Shown in pieces: positions 1 to 9,300 of a DNA stretch of 12,789 bases. The position numbers and the translations under genes were made by a program. The notes below the pieces were generated by a model. It searched no databases, was not told the origin of the DNA, and was given only the letters and a program-made list of their open reading frames with translations. Each line of letters starts with the position of its first letter. Position 1 is the first letter of the stretch. The stretch is from Smittium mucronatum (taxonomy: Eukaryota > Kickxellomycota > Harpellomycetes > Harpellales > Legeriomycetaceae): the NCBI GenBank assembly GCA_001953115.1, contig LSSL01003164.1:1-12789 (forward strand), written 5' to 3'.

Positions 1-149
1 TATTTACGCTGAATTTTTTAAAGTTTTATCGGCTATTTATTCTTTTGTATCCAGGTTAAATCCTTTCATATTTTTGTATATTAACAATTAAATTGGTATA
101 ACTTTTCGGTTTGTCCGATAACATACAGTATTATTTGTCTAAAAAAAAG

Positions 150-306
150 ATTGAACTAAAAGTGAAAAGGCTTTTTGTATCACCTGTTCCGAAAGGGTTA
201 AATCATTCAAATTCCGTAGAAAAAATTAATTGATTACAGGCTAATGCTTTTGTTGACCCTTTCATTGCTGATATGGTCCAAAAAACTGCCTTCACTTTAG
301 TTCAAT
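150..306. repeat. Small foldback (MITE-like) element
   Basis: The ends are inverted repeats. The left end, 150-171, begins ATTGAACTAAAAGTGAAAAG; the right end, 288-306, read on the other strand begins ATTGAACTAAAGTGAAGGC. The similarity continues inward less perfectly to an AGGGTTAA/AGGGTCAA motif, giving arms of about 50 nt (150-201 and 253-306) around a 51-nt centre. The size and non-coding content resemble a MITE, but I see no clear target-site duplication. Confidence 0.6.
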
Positions 307-535
307 GTTATTGCTAGAATAATAATACTTTTATACTATTGGACTAATCATGATTTTGGTCTAATAGTAATTTTTAATGTACATAAATGGGGTTAAGCAC
401 AGTTTTGGACCTGGTAAGAGTTAAGCCAAATCATTTTCAAAGCACTTTCCCTTACATTAATGGCATTCCCACAAAAATGATTGGCTAATATTTATTTCTT
501 TATAAAAAAAAATTATATAGTTGAGATTGGTAAAC
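150..535 (+). repeat. Dispersed repeat, copy 1
   Basis: Positions 304-504 align on the opposite strand with 10380-10183 almost without net gaps. Shared landmarks keep their spacing in both copies: AATGTTATT, then AATGTACA 72 bases on, GTTAAG 44-45 bases further, ATTGGC 60 bases further, and TTATA 20 bases further. The foldback at 150-306 forms its left end. No coding sequence is apparent inside, so this is probably an old non-autonomous or decayed mobile element. Confidence 0.65.
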
Positions 536-1159
536 TACAATAACGATGTTTGTGATTTGAAAAGCTATCCACGACATTGTTGTTCGATACTATTATGAGT
601 AAAAGATAAATCTGCCAAAAATGAAATAAAAATCCACTTATTTTTTCACTCTATTGGCCCAAAAGTATATTGAACTCTATAAAAAAAATTCCATGCCAAA
701 ATAAATAAGACTAGCCCATTGTAAGATGTTAACATTTTTATAAATTTGCTTATTGACAAGAAAATCAAGTGTGTTTTTGTGCTGCGAGTTTTTAAGAGTC
801 AAACCAGTTTAGATGCAATACTTTTAATAAAAATTAAAAGAACTGTTTAGTTTATATTCATTTTATTTATTGTAAAAAAAATCAAACATAAATGGGGATT
901 ACTAAGGATTATGAAAATAATATGATTACGAAATTACTGCGAATCTCTGATTATAAAACAGAGATTTTGGTTTAAAATTACTTCAGACTGATCTGAAAGT
1001 TGCATTAGTTTTTTTTAGAGATTTTTTTAATATTTATGGACCTGCGACCTTTGATTTAAAGTAAGTGCTGGGGATTTCGCAAGATATTTTTTAAAACATT
1101 TCTAAAAAATTTTTATTTTATGTAAAGTTGCATTTTTCTTCTGTTTATGAAAATTGAAT

Positions 1160-1199
1160 CTACAAAACGCCAGTAGAGTACAAGTCCCGCGTTTTGTAG
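1160..1199. other. 11-bp perfect hairpin
   Basis: CTACAAAACGC at 1160-1170 is the exact inverse complement of GCGTTTTGTAG at 1189-1199, with an 18-nt loop. The stem is more GC-rich than its surroundings. The right half loosely recalls a tRNA T-arm, but no D-arm or anticodon arm fits, so it is not called a tRNA. Confidence 0.6.
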
Positions 1200-1818
1200 C
1201 TTTAAGCTAGTTAATTGTTTACGATATGGGCTATGTGGGGTTGCAAGATGTGGTAGTGGAGTAAAGGTGTGATGTTGGGGGTAACTAAAAAGCTGATTGT
1301 TAATGGGAAATGCTATTTATAGATAATTAACTTCACCCAAATTCTAAATCCTACTATTTACCTAATAATTATTATTATTTGAAGCCAAAATATGATTAAG
1401 AATTATTATTGAGTTTTAAAATGAGGAGATAGTGAATTCCTGTGTAACTTGGAGAATAGGCTGCTATTAATAGTCTTCTTTTTAGATACATAAGAAATTT
1501 AATAAACTATATACACACTAAGCATCCCCATAAGCAAATGCTAAGCTACCTCGAATAAACTTCGAGAGATGTTTCATAATTTTTGTATGAAATTGTTTTA
1601 TTTAGAAAAAAGTGAATAGAATCCTGATTCTAATAAGACACTGGTTTTGTCATTATGATTATCATGATTATTTTAAATGGTTTGGTTAATCTTAGAGTTA
1701 TGTTTATACATAGAAACAATAATGGAAATCTATCTGCAAATTTATTAAAAAAATTGAAATATAGAACCCCTTTAGACGAAATTATCGATATAAGTGATAT
1801 CTTCTTTTCATCGAAAAC

Positions 1819-4800
1819 ATGAGGAAACGGAAATTAAATCCAAAGAATTCTCTTAATGTTAATGTAAATACTTCTGAGTTAACGGCAGGCAAGCGTGATA
1901 GTAGTCAACTTTTGCCAAATATCGACCCAAAAAATTGTAGCTCATCATACAGTAATATAATAAATCTACATTTGGTCAAATCGAGAAGGAGTATGATATT
2001 ACAGACGGGCTCCGATGTCGACCTGAGAGAAACAAAAATTGAGTCTACAGCTGAAAATAAGCCCATAAACGATGAAGGCTCGTTTATTTTTGGTCTTTAC
2101 AACATGATTAAAAACATTCCTTTTGCTACGGATACTAGTAATGTTAATAATGAAGTTGGAGGTAGGTATTCTGTAGGCACCAGTGGAGGTGGCGGTGGGA
2201 AATTCCTGAATAAGTATTTAAGACCCAAAAGCTTTGAATCTGATAGCTCTAGAAGCAGTGTTTCTAACCACGCGTCTACTATAATACAGCTTAGTGATAG
2301 TTACAGTATGAATAGTGATTCTTTCAACTCAAAATATCCAAGGATAACTTCAACGGCTCATAAATCCCCTCTATTTAAGGAAGTACCTACTAGTGATGCT
2401 AATGATAGCTTCAAGAAAAACTCTAAAAATGGACATTTCCAAGTTCTGAATAAGAATAATAAATCTCTCGAATTGCCTAAAAATTCTAAATCAATATCCA
2501 GTTATATAGACAGTCATGAGCAAGATGAAATGCTTCCGGAACCTGTACAGTCTAGGTCACCTAAAAGAATTATAGTTTTTAGCCCTAAAAACAACCACAA
2601 ACCGCTTAACAACTTAAAAAGCCCTATAAATAGTAGTAGCAGTAATAATAGCAGCAGTAGTAGCAATAATATTGCTGATAATTACCCTAAAGGCAAGCTG
2701 GTTTTGAAAAAAATCAAACGTAGCGAGTCACCACGCACTAATATTTCTCTTACAATCACTTCCTCCAACTATTCCAAGCGCTTCAAAGGGACAAGTCTTT
2801 ATGAGGAAAAATCAGAGGATGGAACGCAACTCAAAAACACTTGTAATTTTAGTGAAAATGAAGGTAATATTCTAAATTTAACATACTTTTAGATATTATG
2901 TGTCATAAATTTTCAAGTAATGTATGGTTATTATTAAAATTTTAGAATTGACAGGAAACAGCGATAAAAGCACAACATATTTACCAATCAATCCTAATGC
3001 TTTCAAACCAAACAATTCTGCTCTTATAAAAAATCATGAAACACCATCTGATTTGCCAAATCCACCAGGGTCTGCTCAATCACAATCTATGAGGCCTGAT
3101 TCGTGTCAACTCGATAAAACAAATGAAGCCTACGAACCTCAAACACCACAAAATAATTTCGTTCGTATTAAATGCAAGGAAGTTGGTTTAAACTCTTCTG
3201 AAGGTCCGTTGCAAAATGAATCAATTATTAAGATAGATAACTTCAAGTTTCCAGATAATCAACTTTCAAACACAACCAATCTTCAAACTGCTAAATTCGA
3301 TGTCATAGAATCTGTTCCTCATGACCCTTCAACATTTGTTAATTTGAACAGTGCTCTAATTAAAACGAACAATGTTCCTGCTTTTTATAATACGTTTCCG
3401 AAAACAAAGGCCTCTTCCAAGCCCAGCATCATCAAAATATCAAATAAGGGAGCTAAGTATAATCCCAAATTGGAACTCGATTACATAGAGCTTTCGAAAA
3501 TATCTAAAACAAAATCTAATTCCATTTTAGAGTCACCTAACCTATTGAAGGATTTGCTGGAGAGCCAAAAATCTGCTATACGGGAGTATCATTTAATTTT
3601 ACAAAAATGGACCGAGAGAATGAAATTGATCTTCCCCACAATAAGCTCAATTAGATCCTTGCAAAAAAAACAAAACGGTCAAGAATCTAACTCTATTTCC
3701 GAGGCTTCAAGCAAAATTGTTTCTGAATCAATAAATAATAACCAAGAATTTCACAAAGATGAGCAATTATCACAAGTAGAATCTATCCTATATAATGAAA
3801 GTATGTTTATATTCGGTTTGGAAAACTCGATTACTGATTTCAAACAAGATCACCTATTCTTTGGAGAGTATACTAACCAGAGGATTGACTTTGAAGATTC
3901 TGTTTCCAACCAAAAAGCACCTTTAGATAGAATTTCCGCAATGCAAACTTCTATGGATTTACTCGTTTCTACACTTTCAATAGTTAAACTCGAAATTTAT
4001 AGCCCTAAATCATCTAATTTATCTAAACACGCCATTAATATAGTTGATAAAAATGCCAAAGTCGAAATTGTTGAATCTGACCTTGCATCACATGAAATGA
4101 ACTTTACAAGAAGCAGTTTCGCTCATAGTTACGCTACCACGAAATCTGGCTATGATCATTATGGTTCAGAACAAGATATTTACGAATTGTACGAGTTTGA
4201 AAAAAAGACAAGGTTATCTCAATCAGAAACCATAAAAATGCTTCATCAACGGATAAATGAACTAGAAACCAAACAGGCTCAGTTTGAACAGGATCCTAGA
4301 ACAGAGTATATCTCCAATTTAGAATCTCAAATTGAAAAATTAAAACTCTCGGTTGTTCATACGATAGAGGAGAAAGATACTGATATTTCTCTATTAGAAT
4401 TAAGCCACAATGCTAAAATTCACACACTAAACACGAATATTAGCAAATTAAAGGAGAGAATATCAATACTTGAACACGAACTATTTCTACAATCTCAAAG
4501 AGACACTTTTACAATAAGTGAAGTCAATATTTCCAGCCCAAAGTCAATTGATATTCCTTTCAACAAGGTTGATCATACAGAAAAAGCGCCATCTGTTCAA
4601 AGTCATCTTAAATCGGACCCTTCAGTGGTGAAATCTTGTGAAAATTGCACAGCTAATAATGATATTGTTACTAAATATAAACAAGAACTGATGTCTCTCA
4701 AGTCAGCTATAAATTCTAAAACCACTCTTATAAACAAGAAAGATAATCAGCTTAATGATTGCATTAACCAATTAAAACTATGCCAGAACGAACTTGTGTA

Positions 4801-7351
4801 TTTGAAAAAACAACACAATATAGATAGTTTCGATTCAGATTTATCAAGTGGCTCCAAAGAGCCTAAGGTACATCATCCTATCGATACAGTACATAATGCA
4901 AACTTCAAGTCTTCACTCAAACCCCTTCAACCCCGCCAAAATATACCAATTCGGCAAGTGAGTTTTGGCAAATCAGATTTTTTGCAAAATGAAAAAGATA
5001 TAGCCAAAAAAAACATGCAAACATACTACAGCATTCTTGAAAATAGGAAATCAACTCAGCTTTCAGATACTCCAAGTCTGCTGGCCTCTAAAGTAAAGCA
5101 GAACATCAGTCTTTCTGAAAATAAAACTCGATCCCCACCTCAAATAAGTGCCTTTCATGAAAAAGAAATGGGAGAAAAAAATAACTCCATCATCAATCGT
5201 TTTGAAAAAGAAAATATGTATAAGATGGAGAGTTTAAAACTTAAAAAACTGGAGACCAACTACAAGGAACTAACAGATCATACTATCAATCTAAATTCTC
5301 AAATAAAATCTCTAAAACAAGAGGTCATCTTAAAAAGCCAATCTATAAAAACCTTAGAAAACAAAATAACAGAGTTATCTAAAAGTGATAGCACTCAAAA
5401 AGAAAAAATTTCATCTTTGGCAAGTAGTTTAAAGGGTTTGCAGTCATTGAATTCTGATCTACAATCAGAAATGACTCATCTCCAATCTAAGTTAAATGCT
5501 GGAAACAAAAAATTAAGAGAAGTCCTCGTGGAAATCATCGTGATTATGTTAGATAGGTTATCCACTTTGTATAATAGCTCCACTAAACACCAAATCAATC
5601 GATGTATTGTCAGTATTGGCAATTTTATTAATATGAAGTTTTCACAAAAGATCATGGATACCACAAGCTTGATGAATATTATAGATCTTTGGACCATAAT
5701 AAAATCTATTTTAAGTATGCTAGATCTTAAACCTGAACTGATACAAAAAGTTCTTATATTAGATAAACATAAAAGAATGGAAATTGACCATTCCGTTTTA
5801 AAAAAAAAAATGAATTCCATAGAAATCGATAAGCTTGTAGACTTGTTTTATAAAATATCTGAAATAATTTCAAAAAACTTGTTCTTTGAAACTCTTTTAG
5901 ATATTTTTGGGAGAATTTCCACTATTCACAAGAACCTGACCAGTGTTATAAATTTGCCTTCAATTAATCTATCCTCTCCTACACAATATAATCACTCATC
6001 AAAACCTAATTTATCTGACAAATCTTTTACGATACACAAAAGAAAGCCAATGCACAGGCACTCGATGTCTGATCTAATCTTAGTCAATGGTTCAGGTCTT
6101 ACACAAGCTCAGCAGAATTCCACTCAACCAACCTTTAATTTTTCAATATTCCAAACCAAGATGAAACTAATGAATACTATAAACAAGAACCTGATGGAGA
6201 GATCGCGAAATTTAGAGGCTGAGCTACAGATGCTATCCATTAAACTTGCGGTGTGTGAAAAAAAGAGATTGAATGATCCAAAGTGGTGCAATGTGATTGA
6301 AGCAATATGTTATTCAATTGATAAGCCACAGCATAGAGTATGCGATTACGAAAAAACTCTAGTTCTTGTTATTTTGTGCTTTGTTAGAGATTCTAATGAA
6401 CTTTGTGATTTTCTGGAAGCTGGTAAATTGGCATCATTTTTCAATGATTGTTTGAATCGTGTACTTGGAAACATGCAATTTCCTAAGGGGCTATCAAACC
6501 GATGTGAAAACTGTAATCAGGTACCGGTGGAAAGACCAAAACCTCGAAGATTAATGGTGCCCAACAGCAAGAATGCTGTTTCTCAAATATCGAGACCTGT
6601 ATCAGTGTTCTCAAACTCTTCGGTCACTCCGAGCCTGTTTCACTTATTAGGCACCCCCAAAAACATGACATTTTTTAACCAAATTAGAGTTAAAAAAGGT
6701 CCTGAGGCTTTGGGCGATGGGATTCATCCAAGACTTGCTGGGGATAGGAGGAGTTTCGTGGAATCGAGTTTTTCGTCAGATATCTACAACGATGAGCGGA
6801 TGGATACTGGAATTTACAAAAGTAACCAAAGCTTTAGCAAATCTCTTATTTCATCTAGCAATTCATTCGAATTGGATGAGTTACCAAAGAATGGATTAGC
6901 AAGTGTATCCAGCAAGAAGTTAATGCATGAATCCACTCATCGCCATGCTAAAGAACCTGACAGTGAAAGCGGAATGATCCGGTACTCGAGGGCCATATAT
7001 TCTGAATCTAACAAAGGGCTAAGCAATTTGTTGGGCCAAGGCCGGGGGCTAGGCATATTTTGCTCTTCCCCTCCATCATTACCAGATATACAACAATTCA
7101 CACAACTTCGCGATCCTAATAGTTTAGACACCTTAATTGACACACTAAAACTTGAATTGACTGAAATTTCTAAATACAAAAACTCTGATATTGCTGAGGC
7201 CGGCGAATCGAAAATTAATATTCAGCATCCAAATGCTTCACAAATGAGAGTAGAATTTCTGTCTTATTTAAGGCGAGTTGAAATGGACCACATCAATATT
7301 GTTGATGAGTTAGTCAATAAATATAAAACCCTACTAATCCATAGAGATTAA
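1819..7351 (+). CDS. Large Ser/Asn-rich coiled-coil protein of unknown function (two exons, 1,816 aa)
   Basis: I read this as one gene, join(1819..2863, 2946..7351). The two long open frames lie in different phases, and a GT-AG intron restores frame exactly: G plus AA makes Glu349. The start is the first ATG after an in-frame TGA at 1795. Residues 1-350 are low-complexity and basic, with RKRK at 2-5, five Gly at 123-127, SP/SPK sites near 183, 247, 255, 268 and 304, and a Ser/Asn run at 271-284. Likely coiled coils lie at about 762-867, 922-975 and 1099-1210. A Leu/Ile-rich helical part follows (about 1207-1353), then another helical block (about 1422-1527) and a short C-terminal helix (about 1781-1816). 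Two CENC motifs lie at 913-916 and 1535-1538, and a FIFGL motif occurs twice (89-93 and 636-640). No signal peptide, membrane segment or catalytic motif is visible. By composition a cytoskeletal, spindle-pole or polarity scaffold is possible. I do not recognise the family, and that role is inference. Confidence 0.85.
2629..2670 (+). repeat. AGY/AAT codon microsatellite encoding a Ser/Asn run
   Basis: Fourteen consecutive codons are AGT, AGC or AAT, coding the Ser/Asn tract at residues 271-284 of the large protein. The mix of synonymous AGT and AGC shows an aged rather than a freshly expanded repeat. Its length may vary between strains without breaking the frame. Confidence 0.8.
2864..2945 (+). 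other. Intron of the large coiled-coil gene (82 nt)
   Basis: The donor is GTAATA at 2864 and the acceptor is a T-rich stretch ending ATTTTAG at 2945. Splicing joins a codon after its first base and links two long open frames that are otherwise separated by stops: TAG at 2890-2892 in the first frame and TAA at 2918-2920 in the second. A second acceptor, ACAG ending at 2954, is also in frame and would remove three residues, so a NAGNAG-like choice nine bases apart is possible. The nearer TTTTAG ending at 2892 would break the frame. No strong branch site is visible, which is the weakest part of this model. Confidence 0.75.
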
Positions 7352-7650
7352 AAACAGTGAAGTACCTTAATCTACATTCATATTTTTATTTTAACGTAAA
7401 ATTTGACACCTAAACTATTATCATCATTCTACGTATTAATATTGTAATATTCCTAAATAAAAATCATCAATAATGATTCTTAAAATAAGACCGATTTAAA
7501 GAATCAAAAGACTATGAAAAGACATGAAACATCACGCCTAAATAGCTAAAAAAAACAACTAACATTTACCATGTGGGAGTTTAATATGGGAAAAATAAAA
7601 TTACATGTATGGACATTTATATTTAATAATGTGATGAATAAATAAAATTT
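7352..7650. other. Tail-to-tail 3' intergenic spacer
   Basis: This 299-bp AT-rich spacer lies between two convergent stop codons. It must hold both 3' ends. I see one good AATAAA for the plus-strand gene (separate entry). For RPL7 only an ATTAAA variant is visible on the minus strand, at 7627-7622, about 24 nt past its stop. Nothing else is visible. Confidence 0.6.
7456..7461 (+). terminator. Possible poly(A) signal AATAAA of the large gene
   Basis: This exact AATAAA hexamer lies 105 nt past the stop codon of the plus-strand gene. AATAAA occurs often by chance in DNA this AT-rich, and fungal signals are loose, so the placement is tentative. Confidence 0.4.
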
Positions 7651-9094
7651 CTAATTCATCTGGCGGATCAAGTTGTTGATCTTCTCTTCACGATCTCCGA
7701 AGGCACCTCTGTCAATGTAGTGACGGGACTTCTTACCTTCCCAACCACCAGTTGGGGAGTTAAGCTTGAATGGCCACAAGAAAGCATTAACTTGCTTGAA
7801 GTTAGGACCAACGGTGTAAATCTCATGAACAAGATCTTCGATACAGATGATACCATATCTGCCCAAAGCTTTCTCAATGATGATGTTGTTAGACAAAGGA
7901 ATTCTTTGGCTTCTGACTTTACCGTAACCACGCTTGTAGACAAGTTCCTTGACAGACTTAAGGTTAGGAGCTCCAAAAGTGATGTAAGGGTTAGCCAATT
8001 GCAACATCTGCTTGGTGGCCTTGGTGAGACGAACGAAGACACCATTGTTGATTTGCAAAAGTCTCAACAACTGAAGAATCTTACGTGGCTTAGGTGGGAT
8101 GTTGTTAATACCAACAGTTCTGATAACAAAAGCAAGTTTGGCTTGTTCAGGAACATAAAAACTACCGGAAGATCTGGCTTTTCTTTTGTAATCAACGATG
8201 GCCTTCTCCTTATCACGGTATTCCTTGACATAGGCCTCGGCGCGCTTGAAGATAACCTTACGCTTAGTGCGTCTGGACTAAAACAATAATTAATAGTTTA
8301 ATAAAAGAAAATAAGATTGACTAAAAACTATTAGTATAAGTAACATCAGCCCCGAAAGATGGTAATTTAGGCTGTTCACTGCAAATGATGCTAACTCGCC
8401 AATACGCTTTTTATAATCATGTGTAAAATATTCATTCTGAATGTAAAATAAACAAACCTTCTTGGTAGCGGCGATCTGAGCGACCTTGTTCTCAGCATTT
8501 CTCAAGGCATCCTTTCTCTGCTTGATGAGAGTTTCCGGGGCTTGAACTTTGGTTCTGGAAAATCCATTAATAAAAAAAATTAGTTCAATTCAAAAGAAAT
8601 GCGCCAAAACATTGAGTTCTAGGAACTACAAGTATCATTAAACGCCTTTTAAACTGATGAATTTAATCGGAAGAGCTTTTCATAGGCTATAATAGCCAAT
8701 TGAGTTAAGCACTAGCCGACAAGTCCCCAATCACACACTTATATAGTCTTGAGACAGATAAAAGAAGACTGGGATTATGAAAGAGCAATTGAGAAGTGAA
8801 ACTTTGAAAGAGTCCAACTAGCAATATGCTATGTATTTAAAGAGAAGACATCAAGGGATTAATAAATTGAATTATCCCAAAAAGGATAAACAATAAATAA
8901 GCCTTAACGACTAACCCTCAATTCCCTGAAGTTTATAGTCATACACAGAGGTGTAGATATAATAAAACGACAGGATATCTACAGCGAAAATTCAATCTGT
9001 CGAATCATAGAGAAGCGTTGCAATTACGGACAAAAATTATAATAACGGCTCAACGGTGAAGACCCAAATATCGATGTACTACTTACTCAGTCAT
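7651..9094 (-). CDS. RPL7: 60S ribosomal protein L7 (uL30), three exons, 243 aa
   Basis: This is a structural protein of the cytosolic large ribosomal subunit. The model is complement(join(7651..8277, 8458..8554, 9087..9094)). Exon 1 (9094-9087) is ATG ACT GA; exon 2 supplies the A that completes Glu3, giving the N-terminus [17 protein letters not shown]. The exon 2/3 join falls between codons (AATKK then SRRTKRK). Family landmarks are the basic N-terminal extension, IPPKPRK at 95-101, LVYKRGYGK, the VGPNFKQ..FLWPFKL block, and the C-terminal GGW...FGDREE..N segment ending MN. The 243-residue length matches the yeast protein (244). The start rests on the only upstream ATG whose phase and GTAAGT donor fit; an ATG just before exon 2 (minus strand, 8566-8564) is out of frame. 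Codons are richer in G/C-ending forms than in the neighbouring large gene, as expected of a highly expressed gene. The minus-strand 3' end may use ATTAAA at 7627-7622. Confidence 0.97.
8278..8457 (-). other. RPL7 intron 2 (180 nt, phase 0)
   Basis: The donor is GTTTGT at 8457. A near-consensus TACTAAT branch site lies at 8336-8330, and the acceptor GTTTTAG ends at 8278. Removing the intron joins AATKK to SRRTKRK in frame, which matches the L7 family. The 5' part holds a probable box C/D snoRNA ending just upstream of the branch site (separate entry), a usual arrangement for intron-processed snoRNAs. Confidence 0.93.
8343..8425 (-). ncRNA. Probable box C/D snoRNA in RPL7 intron 2, guide to 25S rRNA CCCGAAAGAUGGU
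   Basis: The RNA reads on the minus strand. A D box CTGA lies at 8349-8346. One base upstream of it begins a 13-nt perfect antisense match (8363-8351) to CCCGAAAGAUGGU, a highly conserved segment of large-subunit rRNA. By the D+5 rule the methylated base is the G of CCCG, which I recall as Gm805 in yeast 25S (guided there by snR39b). The best C box is ATGATTA at 8420-8414, one base off RUGAUGA, giving a 75-nt C-to-D span of normal size. A short ACA/UGU terminal pairing flanks the boxes. No convincing C'/D' pair is seen. From memory, yeast RPL7A and RPL7B introns host snR39 and snR59, which guide Am807 two bases away, so the host fits the family. The imperfect C box is the main weakness. Confidence 0.72.
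8555..9086 (-). other. RPL7 intron 1 (532 nt, phase 2)
   Basis: The donor at 9086 is a consensus GTAAGT. The acceptor is TTTTCCAG ending at 8555, preceded by a T-run and an ACTAAT branch-like site at 8584-8579, about 25 nt upstream. The intron interrupts codon 3 after its second base. It contains a perfect 9-bp hairpin stem (8952-8960 with 8975-8983, loop 14 nt). I found no CUGA box in the sense strand, so I do not call a box C/D snoRNA here. An H/ACA RNA cannot be excluded by eye. Confidence 0.88.
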
Positions 9095-9300
9095 TATTTA
9101 TTTCTTTGAGCGAGCTGAAATCGTCTACTAAGAATGTCTGAAGGAAGAGGATGAATCAATAATGCCAAACGCTCTCTATTTAACCATTTTTTATTTCTCA
9201 GGCAAGTATGATGAAAATATTTTATTTCTAAAAACCCAATAATTCAAAATGCCAACTTATTAAAAATTTTACCTTTTTTAGATTAGTCTTCAAAAGAATA
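9095..9300 (-). promoter_or_regulatory. RPL7 upstream region with CT-rich tract
   Basis: On the minus strand the sequence before the RPL7 start holds a pyrimidine tract TCATCCTCTTCCTTC at 9154-9140, about 50 nt upstream of the ATG. Such tracts often lie near transcription starts of strongly expressed fungal genes. An A/T-rich stretch near 9230-9215 could act as a TATA-like element. I recognise no specific transcription-factor site. Confidence 0.35.

Larger units (their letters stand above)
1..1818. other. AT-rich intergenic region with a foldback repeat and small hairpins, no gene seen
   Basis: I see no reading frame with a plausible protein, and no tRNA or rRNA signature. The left part holds a foldback element and a dispersed repeat (separate entries). 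The rest has short perfect inverted repeats: 8 bp at 942-949/959-966, 11 bp at 1160-1170/1189-1199, and a near-palindrome TAGAATCctGATTCTA at 1617-1632. The last few hundred bases should contain the promoter and 5' UTR of the gene starting at 1819, but I cannot point to a confident TATA box. In that gene's frame, stops at 1762 and 1795 exclude a simple N-terminal extension. Confidence 0.6.

Noticed and set aside
1160..1200. tRNA-like 3' half
   Set aside because: Only an 11-bp hairpin with a vaguely T-arm-like loop is present; the rest of a cloverleaf cannot be drawn.
2893..2926. Separate second gene starting at ATG 2924
   Set aside because: A frame-restoring intron explains the break better: the ATG sits inside the intron, and the FIFGL motif occurs on both sides.
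5476..5820. 114-codon minus-strand open frame
   Set aside because: It lies wholly inside the large plus-strand gene and its composition follows from that gene's Leu/Ile/Lys codons.
7720..8289. 189-codon open frame on the plus strand over RPL7
   Set aside because: It is the antisense shadow of RPL7 exon 3, whose minus-strand translation is unmistakable; its own protein has no family features.
8346..8363. Guide region as an inserted rDNA fragment
   Set aside because: Similarity to rRNA stops after 13 bases, exactly at the edge expected for a guide next to a D box.
8290..8505. 71-codon minus-strand open frame
   Set aside because: It is RPL7 exon 2 read through the donor into intron 2. The part after AATKK is intronic.
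8906..8915. 10-base sense match GGGTTAGTCG in RPL7 intron 1 to a segment I recall from 25S rRNA
   Set aside because: It is in the sense direction, so it cannot act as a guide, and it is short enough to be chance.
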